In this document: one piece after another, positions 28,926-36,530 of the stretch
How positions within the stretch are numbered: position 1 is the first letter of the stretch
Layout of the letters: every line of letters starts with the position of its first letter
Program-made: the position numbers and the translations under genes
Notes under the pieces: generated by a model
Databases searched by the model: none
What the model was told of the DNA's origin: nothing
What the model saw: only the letters and a program-made list of their open reading frames with translations
Assembly (NCBI RefSeq): GCF_014651855.1
Contig: NZ_BMXR01000003.1
Coordinates: 62,001-126,000, forward strand
DNA: 64,000 nucleotides
Reading direction: 5' to 3'
Origin: Saccharospirillum salsuginis
GTDB taxonomy: Bacteria > Pseudomonadota > Gammaproteobacteria > Pseudomonadales > Natronospirillaceae

Positions 28926-30599
28926 TTAAGGATTGGCGGTGTTTTGGCCGTCGCGCAGCATGTTCACCAGATTGCTGGCCCCCAGCACAGCGGCCGCGCC
29001 TTCCAGGCTGCCTTCGGAACCCGAGCTGACGTTGACCGTCGGCACTTTGATGATGTCCGGGTTTTCCATGGCCGCCGCCAGCACTTCCTTCAGCATGGCC
29101 AACTGGGCCGCGTTGCGGGCACCCAGCACTTCGGCACGGGCCTGCTCACCCTTGGCGATTTCGATCAGCTTCAGCTTCTCGCCTTCACCTTCAAGCGCCA
29201 GAGTTTCCTTGCGCTGCTTGGCGGCTTCTTTCTCGATCTCGGCCTTCACCAGCGTGGACTGCTGATCGGCCGTGGCCTTCTGGCGTTCGACTTCGATGCG
29301 CTCCTGCTGAGCCAGTTTTTCCTGCTGGAAGGTGGTTTCCAACTGGCCGGCCAACTGCTCGCGCTGACGCGCCACCAGAAGTTCGGGCGGGATCACCGGG
29401 TCCGCCATTCGGACTTCCTTCAAGGTCACACCGGCCTTGGCCAGCTCCGGTGACAACGCCTGTTCGGTGTAGTTTTCCATCTCCTCGCGCTGCTCGATCA
29501 ACTGCAGCACCTTGCGACCTTCCTGACCAGTCACATTGCGCAATACCGAGCGGACGCTGGGCGTGGCGATCTTGTTTTCCACAGCGTTCAGATCACCCAC
29601 GGAGGCCACCACACGAGGGGCGTCTTTCGGGCTTACCTCGACCAACAGACGCAGCTCGATCGGAACCCGCCAACCCTCGACGTTGGTGATGATGGCGCGG
29701 TCGGCCGCGTCATTGGGTTTGCTGACATCGATGGTCGTGGCCCGCTGCTGAATGCCGCCGTCCTCGGCCACGGTCAGGTCGATCTTGCGGGTCTGGTAGC
29801 CCCCCTGATAGGTCCAGCTCTGCGCCCGGGTCTGGATGATGGTGGCCTTGTAGGCGCGCGGGTTCAGGTAGTAGTTACCCGGCATATAGGGCTCATCCCA
29901 GACACCGATACAGCCCTTGGGTACCACGGGTGTGGACAGGTCGTCGTTGGTTTCCAGGTCCGGTATGACCTGGGGGCAATCGCCGTCTTCCAATGTCTGG
30001 ACGTTGGACTTGATCACAGCGACTTCACCGGTATCGACTTCCACAGCCGGTACGGTATCGAGTTCGAACAGGTAACGGTTGAACCGGTATTTCCCCGGTG
30101 GCAGTACGGTGAGCTGCGTACCCTTCTGGCCGTTCCCGGTCAGGAAGGTCTTGGCGTCGAGCATTTCGTTGATGTTCTCCTGCCCCCAACCACGGGCCAG
30201 GAATTGGCCGGAGCGCAATGGCTGACCATCACGGGCGGTCAGAATGCCCATCTGGCCGTCCGGCACTTCGGGCACCGGCAGTTCTTCAACCTGGTACTGA
30301 ATCTTGATCAGCGGAATGATGTGAAAGCCGGGGCCGAGGACATCGGCCTGTGGACCTTTTTCACCATCGCGGGCGATGATTTGCCCGGTGGGCAGATCCT
30401 TGAAACCGTAGATTTTCTTCAAATGCCCGATGCTGTCCTGGCTAATATGAACAAAGGACGTCTGGGCGACCACGAACACAGCGACGATGACCAGACCCAC
30501 TTGCAGTGGAGCCTTGAACACCTTGTGTTGTTCGGGCAATTTAGCGGGAATGACGAAAGCGAGCACCAGCGCGATGGCGGCGACAATCATCCAGATCAT
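28926..30599 (-). CDS. SPFH/band 7 (flotillin-like) membrane protein
   Basis: The 557-residue protein starts with two hydrophobic segments (about 1-18 and 31-50). An SPFH-type region follows (about 50-370, with GPGFHIIPLIKIQYQVEELPVPEV and a second PHB-like part with VEGWRVPIELRLLVEVSPKDA). Then comes a long alanine/glutamate/glutamine-rich coiled coil (about 400-500, QREQLAGQLETTFQQEKLAQQERIEVERQKA) and a glycine-rich end. This is the build of flotillin or stomatin-like scaffold proteins that form large rings in the inner membrane. A small two-helix membrane protein lies upstream on the same strand. The exact cellular role is unknown. Confidence 0.83.
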   Translation of the reverse strand: MIWMIVAAIALVLAFVIPAKLPEQHKVFKAPLQVGLVIVAVFVVAQTSFVHISQDSIGHLKKIYGFKDLPTGQIIARDGEKGPQADVLGPGFHIIPLIKIQYQVEELPVPEVPDGQMGILTARDGQPLRSGQFLARGWGQENINEMLDAKTFLTGNGQKGTQLTVLPPGKYRFNRYLFELDTVPAVEVDTGEVAVIKSNVQTLEDGDCPQVIPDLETNDDLSTPVVPKGCIGVWDEPYMPGNYYLNPRAYKATIIQTRAQSWTYQGGYQTRKIDLTVAEDGGIQQRATTIDVSKPNDAADRAIITNVEGWRVPIELRLLVEVSPKDAPRVVASVGDLNAVENKIATPSVRSVLRNVTGQEGRKVLQLIEQREEMENYTEQALSPELAKAGVTLKEVRMADPVIPPELLVARQREQLAGQLETTFQQEKLAQQERIEVERQKATADQQSTLVKAEIEKEAAKQRKETLALEGEGEKLKLIEIAKGEQARAEVLGARNAAQLAMLKEVLAAAMENPDIIKVPTVNVSSGSEGSLEGAAAVLGASNLVNMLRDGQNTANP

Positions 30600-30631
30600 G
30601 TAAAACTCCTTGAGACGGGGTGGGTGTCGTC

Positions 30632-30674
30632 GGTACCCCTGGCACGGACATCCATGCCCTGTAACCGACGGCCG
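30632..30674. repeat. Hairpin between small membrane-protein gene and SPFH gene
   Basis: CGTCGGTAC pairs with GTAACCGACG (one bulged base), and GGCA...TGCC pairs inside. It contains CATCCATGCC, also found in the inner hairpin of the CCATGG-core elements, but it lacks their core and is not counted as a copy. It may be a terminator or an intercistronic hairpin. Confidence 0.4.
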
Positions 30675-30712
30675 GATATTGGACCAGCCCCCCGCTCAGG
30701 AATCAATAGGCT

Positions 30713-30973
30713 TCATTCCGGGTTGGACGGCCGGTTCCTGTGCCGCACCAGGGGAATGATTTTCAGCAGTACCCAGATTTCCAGCGCGATACCGCCGCCC
30801 AGAAAGCTGTAAACCACGCCCTGATCGTTCAGTATGGGCAAAAAGGCATCGCCCTGGGCGCCGAACAAGCCGTAAAGTCCCAAACCGATCAGCACCACGG
30901 CCGGCGTACTGAACAACTGGTACTTCAGCAACTGTTTCTGAATGGTTTTGGGATCGTCGTTTTCAAACGTCAT
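30713..30973 (-). CDS. Small two-helix membrane protein
   Basis: The protein is not recognised. The 86 residues hold two hydrophobic segments (about 22-42, FSTPAVVLIGLGLYGLFGA, and 53-75, VVYSFLGGGIALEIWVLLKIIPL), an acidic N-terminus and a basic end (RHRNRPSNPE). By the positive-inside rule both termini would be cytoplasmic. It lies between the substrate-binding protein gene and the SPFH gene on the same strand and may be a partner of the SPFH protein; this is inference from position. Confidence 0.65.
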   Translation of the reverse strand: MTFENDDPKTIQKQLLKYQLFSTPAVVLIGLGLYGLFGAQGDAFLPILNDQGVVYSFLGGGIALEIWVLLKIIPLVRHRNRPSNPE

Positions 30974-30985
30974 GGATAGTGGAGC

Positions 30986-31699
30986 CTAGTTTAATCCGAA
31001 TTCTTTTTTTAATTGTTCAACCCGCTCCGGATTATCCGTCATCCATTGGCTGAATTCGTCGATGACCCCGTGATGCTCCAGGGTGGACAGATAATAGAAC
31101 GATTGATCGTGAGGCAAATGTTCCTGGAAGGTGAGTGCGCCTTCCTGATTCATTTCCCGCAGTTGATACCTGAGAACGTCGATATTGAAATAGGCCCCCT
31201 GCGCCCGGCCGGCCAGTACGAACTGGATCAGCTGCTCGACATTGTTCTGCTGATGCAGAGTGATTTCGCCACTGTTGACCTTGTCCATATAGGTCCAGGG
31301 CGTGAACCCTCTGACGGTGGAGAGTTTTTCGAGATTCTCGATCCGGCTCGGCGCCGCTACACCGTCGATAAAACCAATGACCGGGTCGGAATAACTGAAA
31401 CTGAGCCCTTCCCGGATATCGGCCCGCCAGTTCGGGTTATCCGGGTATTTGAAATCCACACCACCGTTGAGAAAGGTATCCATCAATCGCGATACCGGTA
31501 GCGGCCGATACGTGAAGGTGTGACCGCTGTCCTCGGCGAATGCATCCAGAATGGCCCGGGCATGGCCACCGTACTCGCCGTTTTCAGTCGTGTAATAGGG
31601 GAAGTAGCTGATGTTTTCGACGCCGACGACGAAATCATCCGCCATCGCGATTGAGGCCATCCATAGGCTGGTTACTCCGATCAGGATCCGGTTTATCAC
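30986..31699 (-). CDS. Exported family 3 solute-binding-like protein
   Basis: The 237-residue protein has a signal peptide (1-20, ending SIAMA) and the fold of family 3 periplasmic binding proteins: FVVGVENISYFPYYTTENGEYGGHARAILDAFAEDSG in lobe one, and a lobe-two segment with NNVEQLIQFVLAGRAQGAYFNIDVLRYQL. No permease or ATPase gene is adjacent, so it may be a stand-alone sensor or orphan binding protein rather than a transporter part. Ligand unknown; a polar amino acid is the usual kind. It lies 12 bases upstream of the small membrane protein gene. Confidence 0.75.
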   Translation of the reverse strand: MINRILIGVTSLWMASIAMADDFVVGVENISYFPYYTTENGEYGGHARAILDAFAEDSGHTFTYRPLPVSRLMDTFLNGGVDFKYPDNPNWRADIREGLSFSYSDPVIGFIDGVAAPSRIENLEKLSTVRGFTPWTYMDKVNSGEITLHQQNNVEQLIQFVLAGRAQGAYFNIDVLRYQLREMNQEGALTFQEHLPHDQSFYYLSTLEHHGVIDEFSQWMTDNPERVEQLKKEFGLN

Positions 31700-31766
31700 T
31701 GCATCAACCTCACCAGGGAATGGTCTGAATCAGTAAAGACCAAGTCGGTGAATAAGCAAATCCGAT

Positions 31767-31807
31767 GGCCGGCCAGGAACCTCGATGAATGAGGCCCTGT
31801 GCCGGCC
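31767..31807. terminator. Nested hairpin between two minus-strand genes
   Basis: GGCCGGC pairs with GCCGGCC, and CCTC with GAGG inside. It lies between the stop of the 31847-32377 gene and the binding-protein gene. A T-run follows only on the plus side. Confidence 0.4.
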
Positions 31808-31846
31808 GGCCCGATTGTGCTTTTTTGTAATGCCGGGTCATCGCTC

Positions 31847-32377
31847 CTACACATCCTGGTCCAGTGGCAATTCCACCTCGGCGAACCCGACTACGTAATT
31901 CTCACCATAGGCTTTAGAGCACTTCGGACAGGTCGTGTAGAAGAAGTAGGTCCCTTTCAGGGTTTTACCGGCCTTAATCGCTTCATCCGCCAGGGCTTTC
32001 TCCCATTTGGACATATCCCGATAGGGGCCTTCGAAGACACGGGTAATGAAATCGCCGGTCAGGCGCTCCATTTTCAATCCGGGCACGGGTTTATCCACCA
32101 GGAAATAGTGATCGGCCCGCCAGGGTGAGACTTCCCGGGACAACACCACCGTAGTGTCCTCCAGAGCTCCGTGGGCGTCGTGAATCGCGGTGAAAGTCTT
32201 TTTGAAAACAGGCCCCATGTTCAACGGCATGTGAAACAGACTTCGGGTGCTGGCTTTGGCGAACAGCTTGTCGCGGAAATGCAGATCCTGGTGTTCCCAG
32301 CCATCCGGATGAAACCGGGGACAACATTGGGTGGGGCGATCGCTGATGTCGTAATACGGAACGGCATTGGTTTCCAT
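31847..32377 (-). CDS. Conserved protein of unknown function with paired cysteines
   Basis: The function is unknown. The 176-residue cytoplasmic protein has a cysteine pair near the start (PTQCCPRFHPDGWEHQDLHF) and a CPKC motif near the end (FYTTCPKCSKAYGENYVVGFAEV). The middle (LFHMPLNMGPVFKKTF, VVLSREVSPWRADHYFLVDKPVPG, FEGPYRDMSKWEKAL) recalls a widespread family sometimes labelled hydrolase, with similarity to GyrI-type small-molecule binding folds; this is from memory and weak. The cysteine arrangement suggests a metal or redox site. It is a single gene preceded by a 242-base gap with nothing clear. Confidence 0.68.
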   Translation of the reverse strand: METNAVPYYDISDRPTQCCPRFHPDGWEHQDLHFRDKLFAKASTRSLFHMPLNMGPVFKKTFTAIHDAHGALEDTTVVLSREVSPWRADHYFLVDKPVPGLKMERLTGDFITRVFEGPYRDMSKWEKALADEAIKAGKTLKGTYFFYTTCPKCSKAYGENYVVGFAEVELPLDQDV

Positions 32378-32619
32378 GGTCGAACCTCCTGCGCAGGGCG
32401 CATGGTGACTCGATCGGTTCCGGGTCCACTGCGGGGCGTGGAATGACAGCCTCGGTCGGTAGCTATCGGGTCGATGGTGTTTACAAGTCGGTGGAGTACA
32501 ACCACCGAGGGCAGTATAGCGCCGCCCAAACCTGTGAAGGATTGACCCGGGTCAAGGGTATAACGTCAAGGATGTCGGGAGGGTCGGTGACCCGCGTTCG
32601 ACAGCGGGCCACCGGTTAA

Positions 32620-33441
32620 TCAGTACAGCGACTGTTCCGGCCAGGCATACCAGAGGCTGAATACAAGCGGCAGTGCGGTCGCCGCAACCAGCACAACCGG
32701 TTCCAGCCAGCGGGTGTCCGGTCGCCTGGCCACAACCAGGACGGCCGAGCCAACCCATGGCAGGGCAGCCGGCAAGAGCGCCCAGGGCGACACTTCAACC
32801 AGATGATAGGCGACCAACGCCACCCAGACCAGCGGCAGGGTCAGTACCGGCACCAAAGCCCGCCAGGTCCGGTGGGGACGTTGCCCGGACACCAATGGCA
32901 AACCAAAACCGATCAGCCAGCTCACCGCCATGACTACGCCCAGCGCACCCGCCAGCTCCGCCAGTTTCAAGCTGCCGGCCAACCCGATCACCGGTGCCAG
33001 AACGGCCGCCGGTGCGATCAGAAAAGCCGTGGGCCAGAACAATGAGCCGGCATCGTCGGGATCGGCCCGGTTCAGCCACAGCCAGGCCAACCCGACCGGC
33101 ACCAACAGAGCCAGTATTTGAGCGACCCAGACCATCGGCGTCAGGCTGGAGGCGAACACCCAGACAGCCCAGACGCTGACCGGCAGCCCCAGCAGCAACA
33201 GGGCGACCGCCCGGCCCGGCCGCAGCAAAGCAGCCACGGAGGCGACCAGCCCCATCAGCCAGATGCCGTCCATCGCGGTAGGCGGCCACTGCATGGCGCC
33301 CTGAATCCAGCCATACGCCCCGAGACCGGCTACAAACGCCGCCACAGCGGGCATCCACGCGGAACCGCGACCCAGGGCGAAGGCCACTCCCATGATCAGC
33401 AGCGGCCAGATGACCGTCGGTAACACCAATTCAGTCAACAT
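32620..33441 (-). CDS. Polytopic membrane protein of unknown function
   Basis: The 273-residue protein is almost entirely hydrophobic, with about nine membrane helices and short loops, rich in alanine, leucine, valine and tryptophan. No transporter signature was recognised. It ends 24 bases before the yceI start side (its start is 24 bases downstream of the yceI stop), on the same strand, so it may be in the yceI operon. Some YceI proteins neighbour cytochrome b561-like membrane proteins, but the paired histidines of such cytochromes are not evident here. Confidence 0.65.
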   Translation of the reverse strand: MLTELVLPTVIWPLLIMGVAFALGRGSAWMPAVAAFVAGLGAYGWIQGAMQWPPTAMDGIWLMGLVASVAALLRPGRAVALLLLGLPVSVWAVWVFASSLTPMVWVAQILALLVPVGLAWLWLNRADPDDAGSLFWPTAFLIAPAAVLAPVIGLAGSLKLAELAGALGVVMAVSWLIGFGLPLVSGQRPHRTWRALVPVLTLPLVWVALVAYHLVEVSPWALLPAALPWVGSAVLVVARRPDTRWLEPVVLVAATALPLVFSLWYAWPEQSLY

Positions 33442-33465
33442 AACAGATACCAGCGCCGATGCGGC

Positions 33466-34032
33466 TTACTGGCGAACCCCTTCGATGTAGATGGTCAGTT
33501 CGGTTTCATCCGGCACATTGGGGATGAAATAGTCGATGCCGAAATCGCTGCGCATCACCTCGGTGCTGGCCACGAACCCTTGACGATAGCCGCCCCAGGG
33601 GTCTTCGCCCTCATCGATCTTCTCAACGTCCAGCTCAACCGACTGTGTCACACCATGCATGGTCAACTCGCCGGTGAGCACACCGCCTTCGGCATCGCCT
33701 TCATAGCCGGTGCTGGCAAAGGTAATCGTCGGGTATTGTTTGGCGTTGAAGAAATCCGGAGAGCGCAGGTGCTTGTCGCGATCGGCATGATTGGTGTCGA
33801 TGCTGTCGGTCTGGATCTCAATGTTGACCGAATTGTCGCCCGGGTTGGCATCGGACCAGACATAGCTGCCGGAGAATTCGTTGAACCGGCCCGGCAGACG
33901 GGACACACCGAGGTGACCGGTCTCGAACGTCACGGCGGAGTGCGCCGGGTCAATCTGGTAATCGGCGGCCAATACGGTGGTGCTGAAGAAGGAGGCCGAT
34001 GCGACGGCGAGGGACAAAGTAAGTTTGTTCAT
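33466..34032 (-). CDS. YceI-family periplasmic protein
   Basis: YceI proteins are periplasmic lipocalin-like barrels that bind isoprenoids such as polyprenyl-quinones. The 188-residue product has a signal peptide (1-22, ending VLAA) and the family pattern: YQIDPAHSAVTFETGHLGVSRLPGRFNEF, IEIQTDSIDTNHADRDKHLRSPDFFNAKQYPTITFAS, and GELTMHGVTQSVELDV. The start at 34032 has AAGGA in position and begins the signal peptide; the frame is open further upstream. A LysR-type gene is divergent, which suggests regulation by it. Confidence 0.9.
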   Translation of the reverse strand: MNKLTLSLAVASASFFSTTVLAADYQIDPAHSAVTFETGHLGVSRLPGRFNEFSGSYVWSDANPGDNSVNIEIQTDSIDTNHADRDKHLRSPDFFNAKQYPTITFASTGYEGDAEGGVLTGELTMHGVTQSVELDVEKIDEGEDPWGGYRQGFVASTEVMRSDFGIDYFIPNVPDETELTIYIEGVRQ

Positions 34033-34241
34033 GGGCGAAATCCTTGGTGTGGAGAGTGTCAGGCACGCCACTGTACGGATTAACACGCGGAAATTAAGCA
34101 CCGTGAATGAGAATGGTTTTTTCGAAATTGGAAAATGTTGAACCGTCCCCCAACACCGCGTATAGAAAGTTTAAGGATCGCCCCTGAGGGCGGTATTCGC
34201 GGTACCATGCCGGGTTGTCTTGGGCTTGGGAGCCGGAAAGG

Positions 34242-35120
34242 ATGGACCGACTGACCGCATTACGGGTGTTCTGCGCCGTAGTGGAGCACAGCAGTTTCTC
34301 GCGCGCTGCCGTCGAACTGAACATGTCCGTCGCCAAGGTGAGCAAATTGGTACAGGGACTGGAACATTCGCTGAACACCAGCCTGTTGCGCCGCAATACC
34401 CGACGCATCACCGTCACCGAAGCGGGTGAAAGCTACTACCAGAGCATGGCGCCGCTGCTGGAGGAAATGGCCAACGTCGACGCCCGGGTCGAGCAAATGA
34501 CCACCAGCCTGTCCGGCACCCTGCGCATGACGGTGCCACTGGATTTCGGGCGACGACTGATTATGCCTTTGATCCCCGAGTTCAAGACCACCTACCCGGA
34601 CCTGGAATTGGACATCGAACTGTCCGATCGGCATTCCGACCTGGTCGCCGAAGGCTTCGACCTCGCCGTGCGCATCGCCGACCTGAAAGACAGCAGCCTG
34701 ATCGCCAAACCCCTCGGCCGCTACGCCATGCTCTGCGCCGCCTCCCCGGATTACCTGGCCCGCCACGAACCCATCCGGACACCGGCCGACCTGGAGCATC
34801 ACCCCTGCCTGACCTATTCCCTGATCAGCCAGCCGACCGTCTGGCCACTGAGTAACGGCGACGAGGAAACCAAAGTCCTGGTTCGCTCCGCTCTGCAGCT
34901 CAACAACGGCGATTTACTCGCCCAGTCTGCCAGCCAACACCTGGGCGTGCTCTATCAGCCGGACTTCATTCTCAAACCCTACCTGGATGCCGGCCAGTTG
35001 GTGACCGTGTTGCCCGAGTGGCAACAACGCAGAGTGAATGCATGGCTGGTGTATCCCGCGAGGAAATACTTGCCGATGAAGGTGCAGGCGATGGTGGGAT
35101 TTTTGGAAGGGCGGTTTTAG
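34242..35120 (+). CDS. LysR-family transcription regulator
   Basis: The 292-residue protein has the LysR winged helix-turn-helix (MDRLTALRVFCAVVEHSSFSRAAVELNMSVAKVSKLVQGLEHSLNTSLLRRNTRR, residues 1-56) and a periplasmic-binding-like effector domain (about 88-290, DFGRRLIMPLIPEFKTTYPDLELDIELSDRHSDLV). It resembles the CrgA/AaeR branch. ATG 34242 was preferred over 34215 because the family begins with MDRL and GGAG lies upstream. It is divergent from yceI across a 209-base gap that should hold its operator; no dyad was identified. Confidence 0.87.
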   Translation: MDRLTALRVFCAVVEHSSFSRAAVELNMSVAKVSKLVQGLEHSLNTSLLRRNTRRITVTEAGESYYQSMAPLLEEMANVDARVEQMTTSLSGTLRMTVPLDFGRRLIMPLIPEFKTTYPDLELDIELSDRHSDLVAEGFDLAVRIADLKDSSLIAKPLGRYAMLCAASPDYLARHEPIRTPADLEHHPCLTYSLISQPTVWPLSNGDEETKVLVRSALQLNNGDLLAQSASQHLGVLYQPDFILKPYLDAGQLVTVLPEWQQRRVNAWLVYPARKYLPMKVQAMVGFLEGRF

Positions 35121-35645
35121 CCAACTTCTCCAAGTGACAGACGACCGGGGGCACTGAAATATTCTATCCGCAGGGCCTGAACATCGCACAAACTACCACT
35201 CTATCGCGCTTAACTGATGGACAGTACTGCTTCTACACCACTCTATTCCGCCAAACGTGTATAAGAAATTTGGTTTTCATGACATGTCACCTTTGATGCG
35301 TATCAATAACGACGCTTTTTATACAGTTTCATACGGAGTCCGGATTAGCCATGCTGCCGTTACTACTTTTGGATAACCTCGAACGCTGGGAATCAAGGAC
35401 TGCTCTAAAAAAGCTGCCGAAGCTCACCGTTATCTTGCTGAGCTGAAAGGGACCGCAGTAACCATCCCTATAGAAAGATGGAATTCGTGGTGGACGATCT
35501 TAAGGTTTCACGCATTACCGCCGCCAAATATCTGGACCAGCTCGTAGATCTGAATTTTCTGGATAAAGCTCGCATCGGGCGCAGCAATTATTACATCAAT
35601 ACCGCTTTGATGAGATTGTTTCTGGATAGAGCGTAATTGAATGTC
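35121..35645. other. AT-richer gap with a decayed Fic gene
   Basis: This 525-base stretch is clearly poorer in GC than its surroundings (24 of 60 bases in 35281-35340). It holds two fragments of a Fic-family gene, described separately, and no intact gene. The composition suggests foreign origin. Confidence 0.6.
35351..35636 (+). pseudogene. Fic-family protein remnant with the catalytic core deleted
   Basis: The first piece (35351 onwards) reads LPLLLLDNLERWESR and, after a shift to the frame starting near 35398, DCSKKAAEAHRYLAELKGT followed by AVTIP, the typical N-terminal start of Fic/DOC proteins. The second piece (35478-35636) codes for 52 residues ending in VSRITAAKYLDQLVDL, then KARIGRSNYYINTAL, the winged-helix tail found at the C-terminus of the same family. 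The roughly 200-residue Fic domain with its HxFxxGN motif is missing, and there is at least one frameshift. It directly precedes the stop of the toprim-like gene of the SMC operon (opposite strand). Confidence 0.72.
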
Positions 35646-36530
35646 TCACTCCGGCTCTGGTAACCAAACCGCTTCCTGCTCCAACCCCAATCCCTTCTCA
35701 GCCATGGCATCCATTAAGGCCAGGGCAGGATCGGCTTCGTCGAGCTCGCTCAATGCGCGGCGGGCCGAATTGAAATGCTCCCGGGAAGACATCCAACGGT
35801 CTGAATTCCCGTAGTGCGCCAATTTGGTGGACCAGTTAGGCATCAACCAAAGTGATACGCGATCACCCAGCCTTGCCCGCGCCCGGGCATAGTTGCCTAA
35901 GCCAACCCCGTCGTAATCCGGGAAGAACCAGATCCGGTCGGCGCGCGGTTGTTCGGCCAGCCAGTCGAGCAGGAGCCCGCTGAGATGGCCACCGTAGTAC
36001 AGAGCGCTTGCCTGGGTTGATTCCGGAAGCCAGTCGAGTCGGTCAAACAGCGCCTGGTTTTCGATCAGCCAGAGGTCGCCTTCGGTCGACCATCGATTGT
36101 CGGCCGAGATGGCCAGCGCCGCTGCGCCCTGAGCATCGGTGGCCTGCCGCAGGTCCAGTCGGTGGCCTTGGTCGTCATGCCAGATGGGATATCCTCCACC
36201 GGCCTTGAGCAGAAGGTATTGAATGGCATGGCCGTGGCGGGCGCCTTTGCTGTCGCGTCGGGTACCGATGTTGGTGGCCCGGTCGGGCAGAGCGGCATCC
36301 AAATCATCGGCCTCGACCGGGCTGAGCCGACGCCAGTGGTGCTCGACGATGGTCGGCTGCACGATGTGGTAGATAACGCCGCGACCGGCCGGTTCGCGGC
36401 GAACGGCGCCGGTTTGGCGCGCGAAATCATCCAAGGTGGTTTTCTGGGCCTTGCTCAATGCCGACCCGGGCAGGCGGCCTTGTTCGGCCGCGCGCAATTT
36501 ATCCAGTGCGGCGCGTAAGGGCCGGCTCAT
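35646..36530 (-). CDS. Toprim-domain protein of an SMC operon, MksG/JetD-like
   Basis: The 294-residue protein ends the four-gene operon. Its C-terminal half shows a topoisomerase VI-like toprim pattern: the acidic residue in LWLIENQALF (E157) and the DxD of WFFPDYDGVGL (D205, D207). JetD/MksG subunits with this fold cut DNA in Wadjet-type anti-plasmid systems. At 294 residues it appears shorter than the 390 or so common for JetD, with a reduced N-terminal part. Its ATG overlaps the stop of the SMC gene by four bases. Assignment to the family is by context plus motif; the exact subtype is unsure. Confidence 0.75.
   Translation of the reverse strand: MSRPLRAALDKLRAAEQGRLPGSALSKAQKTTLDDFARQTGAVRREPAGRGVIYHIVQPTIVEHHWRRLSPVEADDLDAALPDRATNIGTRRDSKGARHGHAIQYLLLKAGGGYPIWHDDQGHRLDLRQATDAQGAAALAISADNRWSTEGDLWLIENQALFDRLDWLPESTQASALYYGGHLSGLLLDWLAEQPRADRIWFFPDYDGVGLGNYARARARLGDRVSLWLMPNWSTKLAHYGNSDRWMSSREHFNSARRALSELDEADPALALMDAMAEKGLGLEQEAVWLPEPE

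Noticed and set aside
30632..30674. Seventh copy of the CCATGG-core element
   Set aside because: Shares only CATCCATGCC and a stem; the conserved GTGAACCC-CCATGG core is absent.
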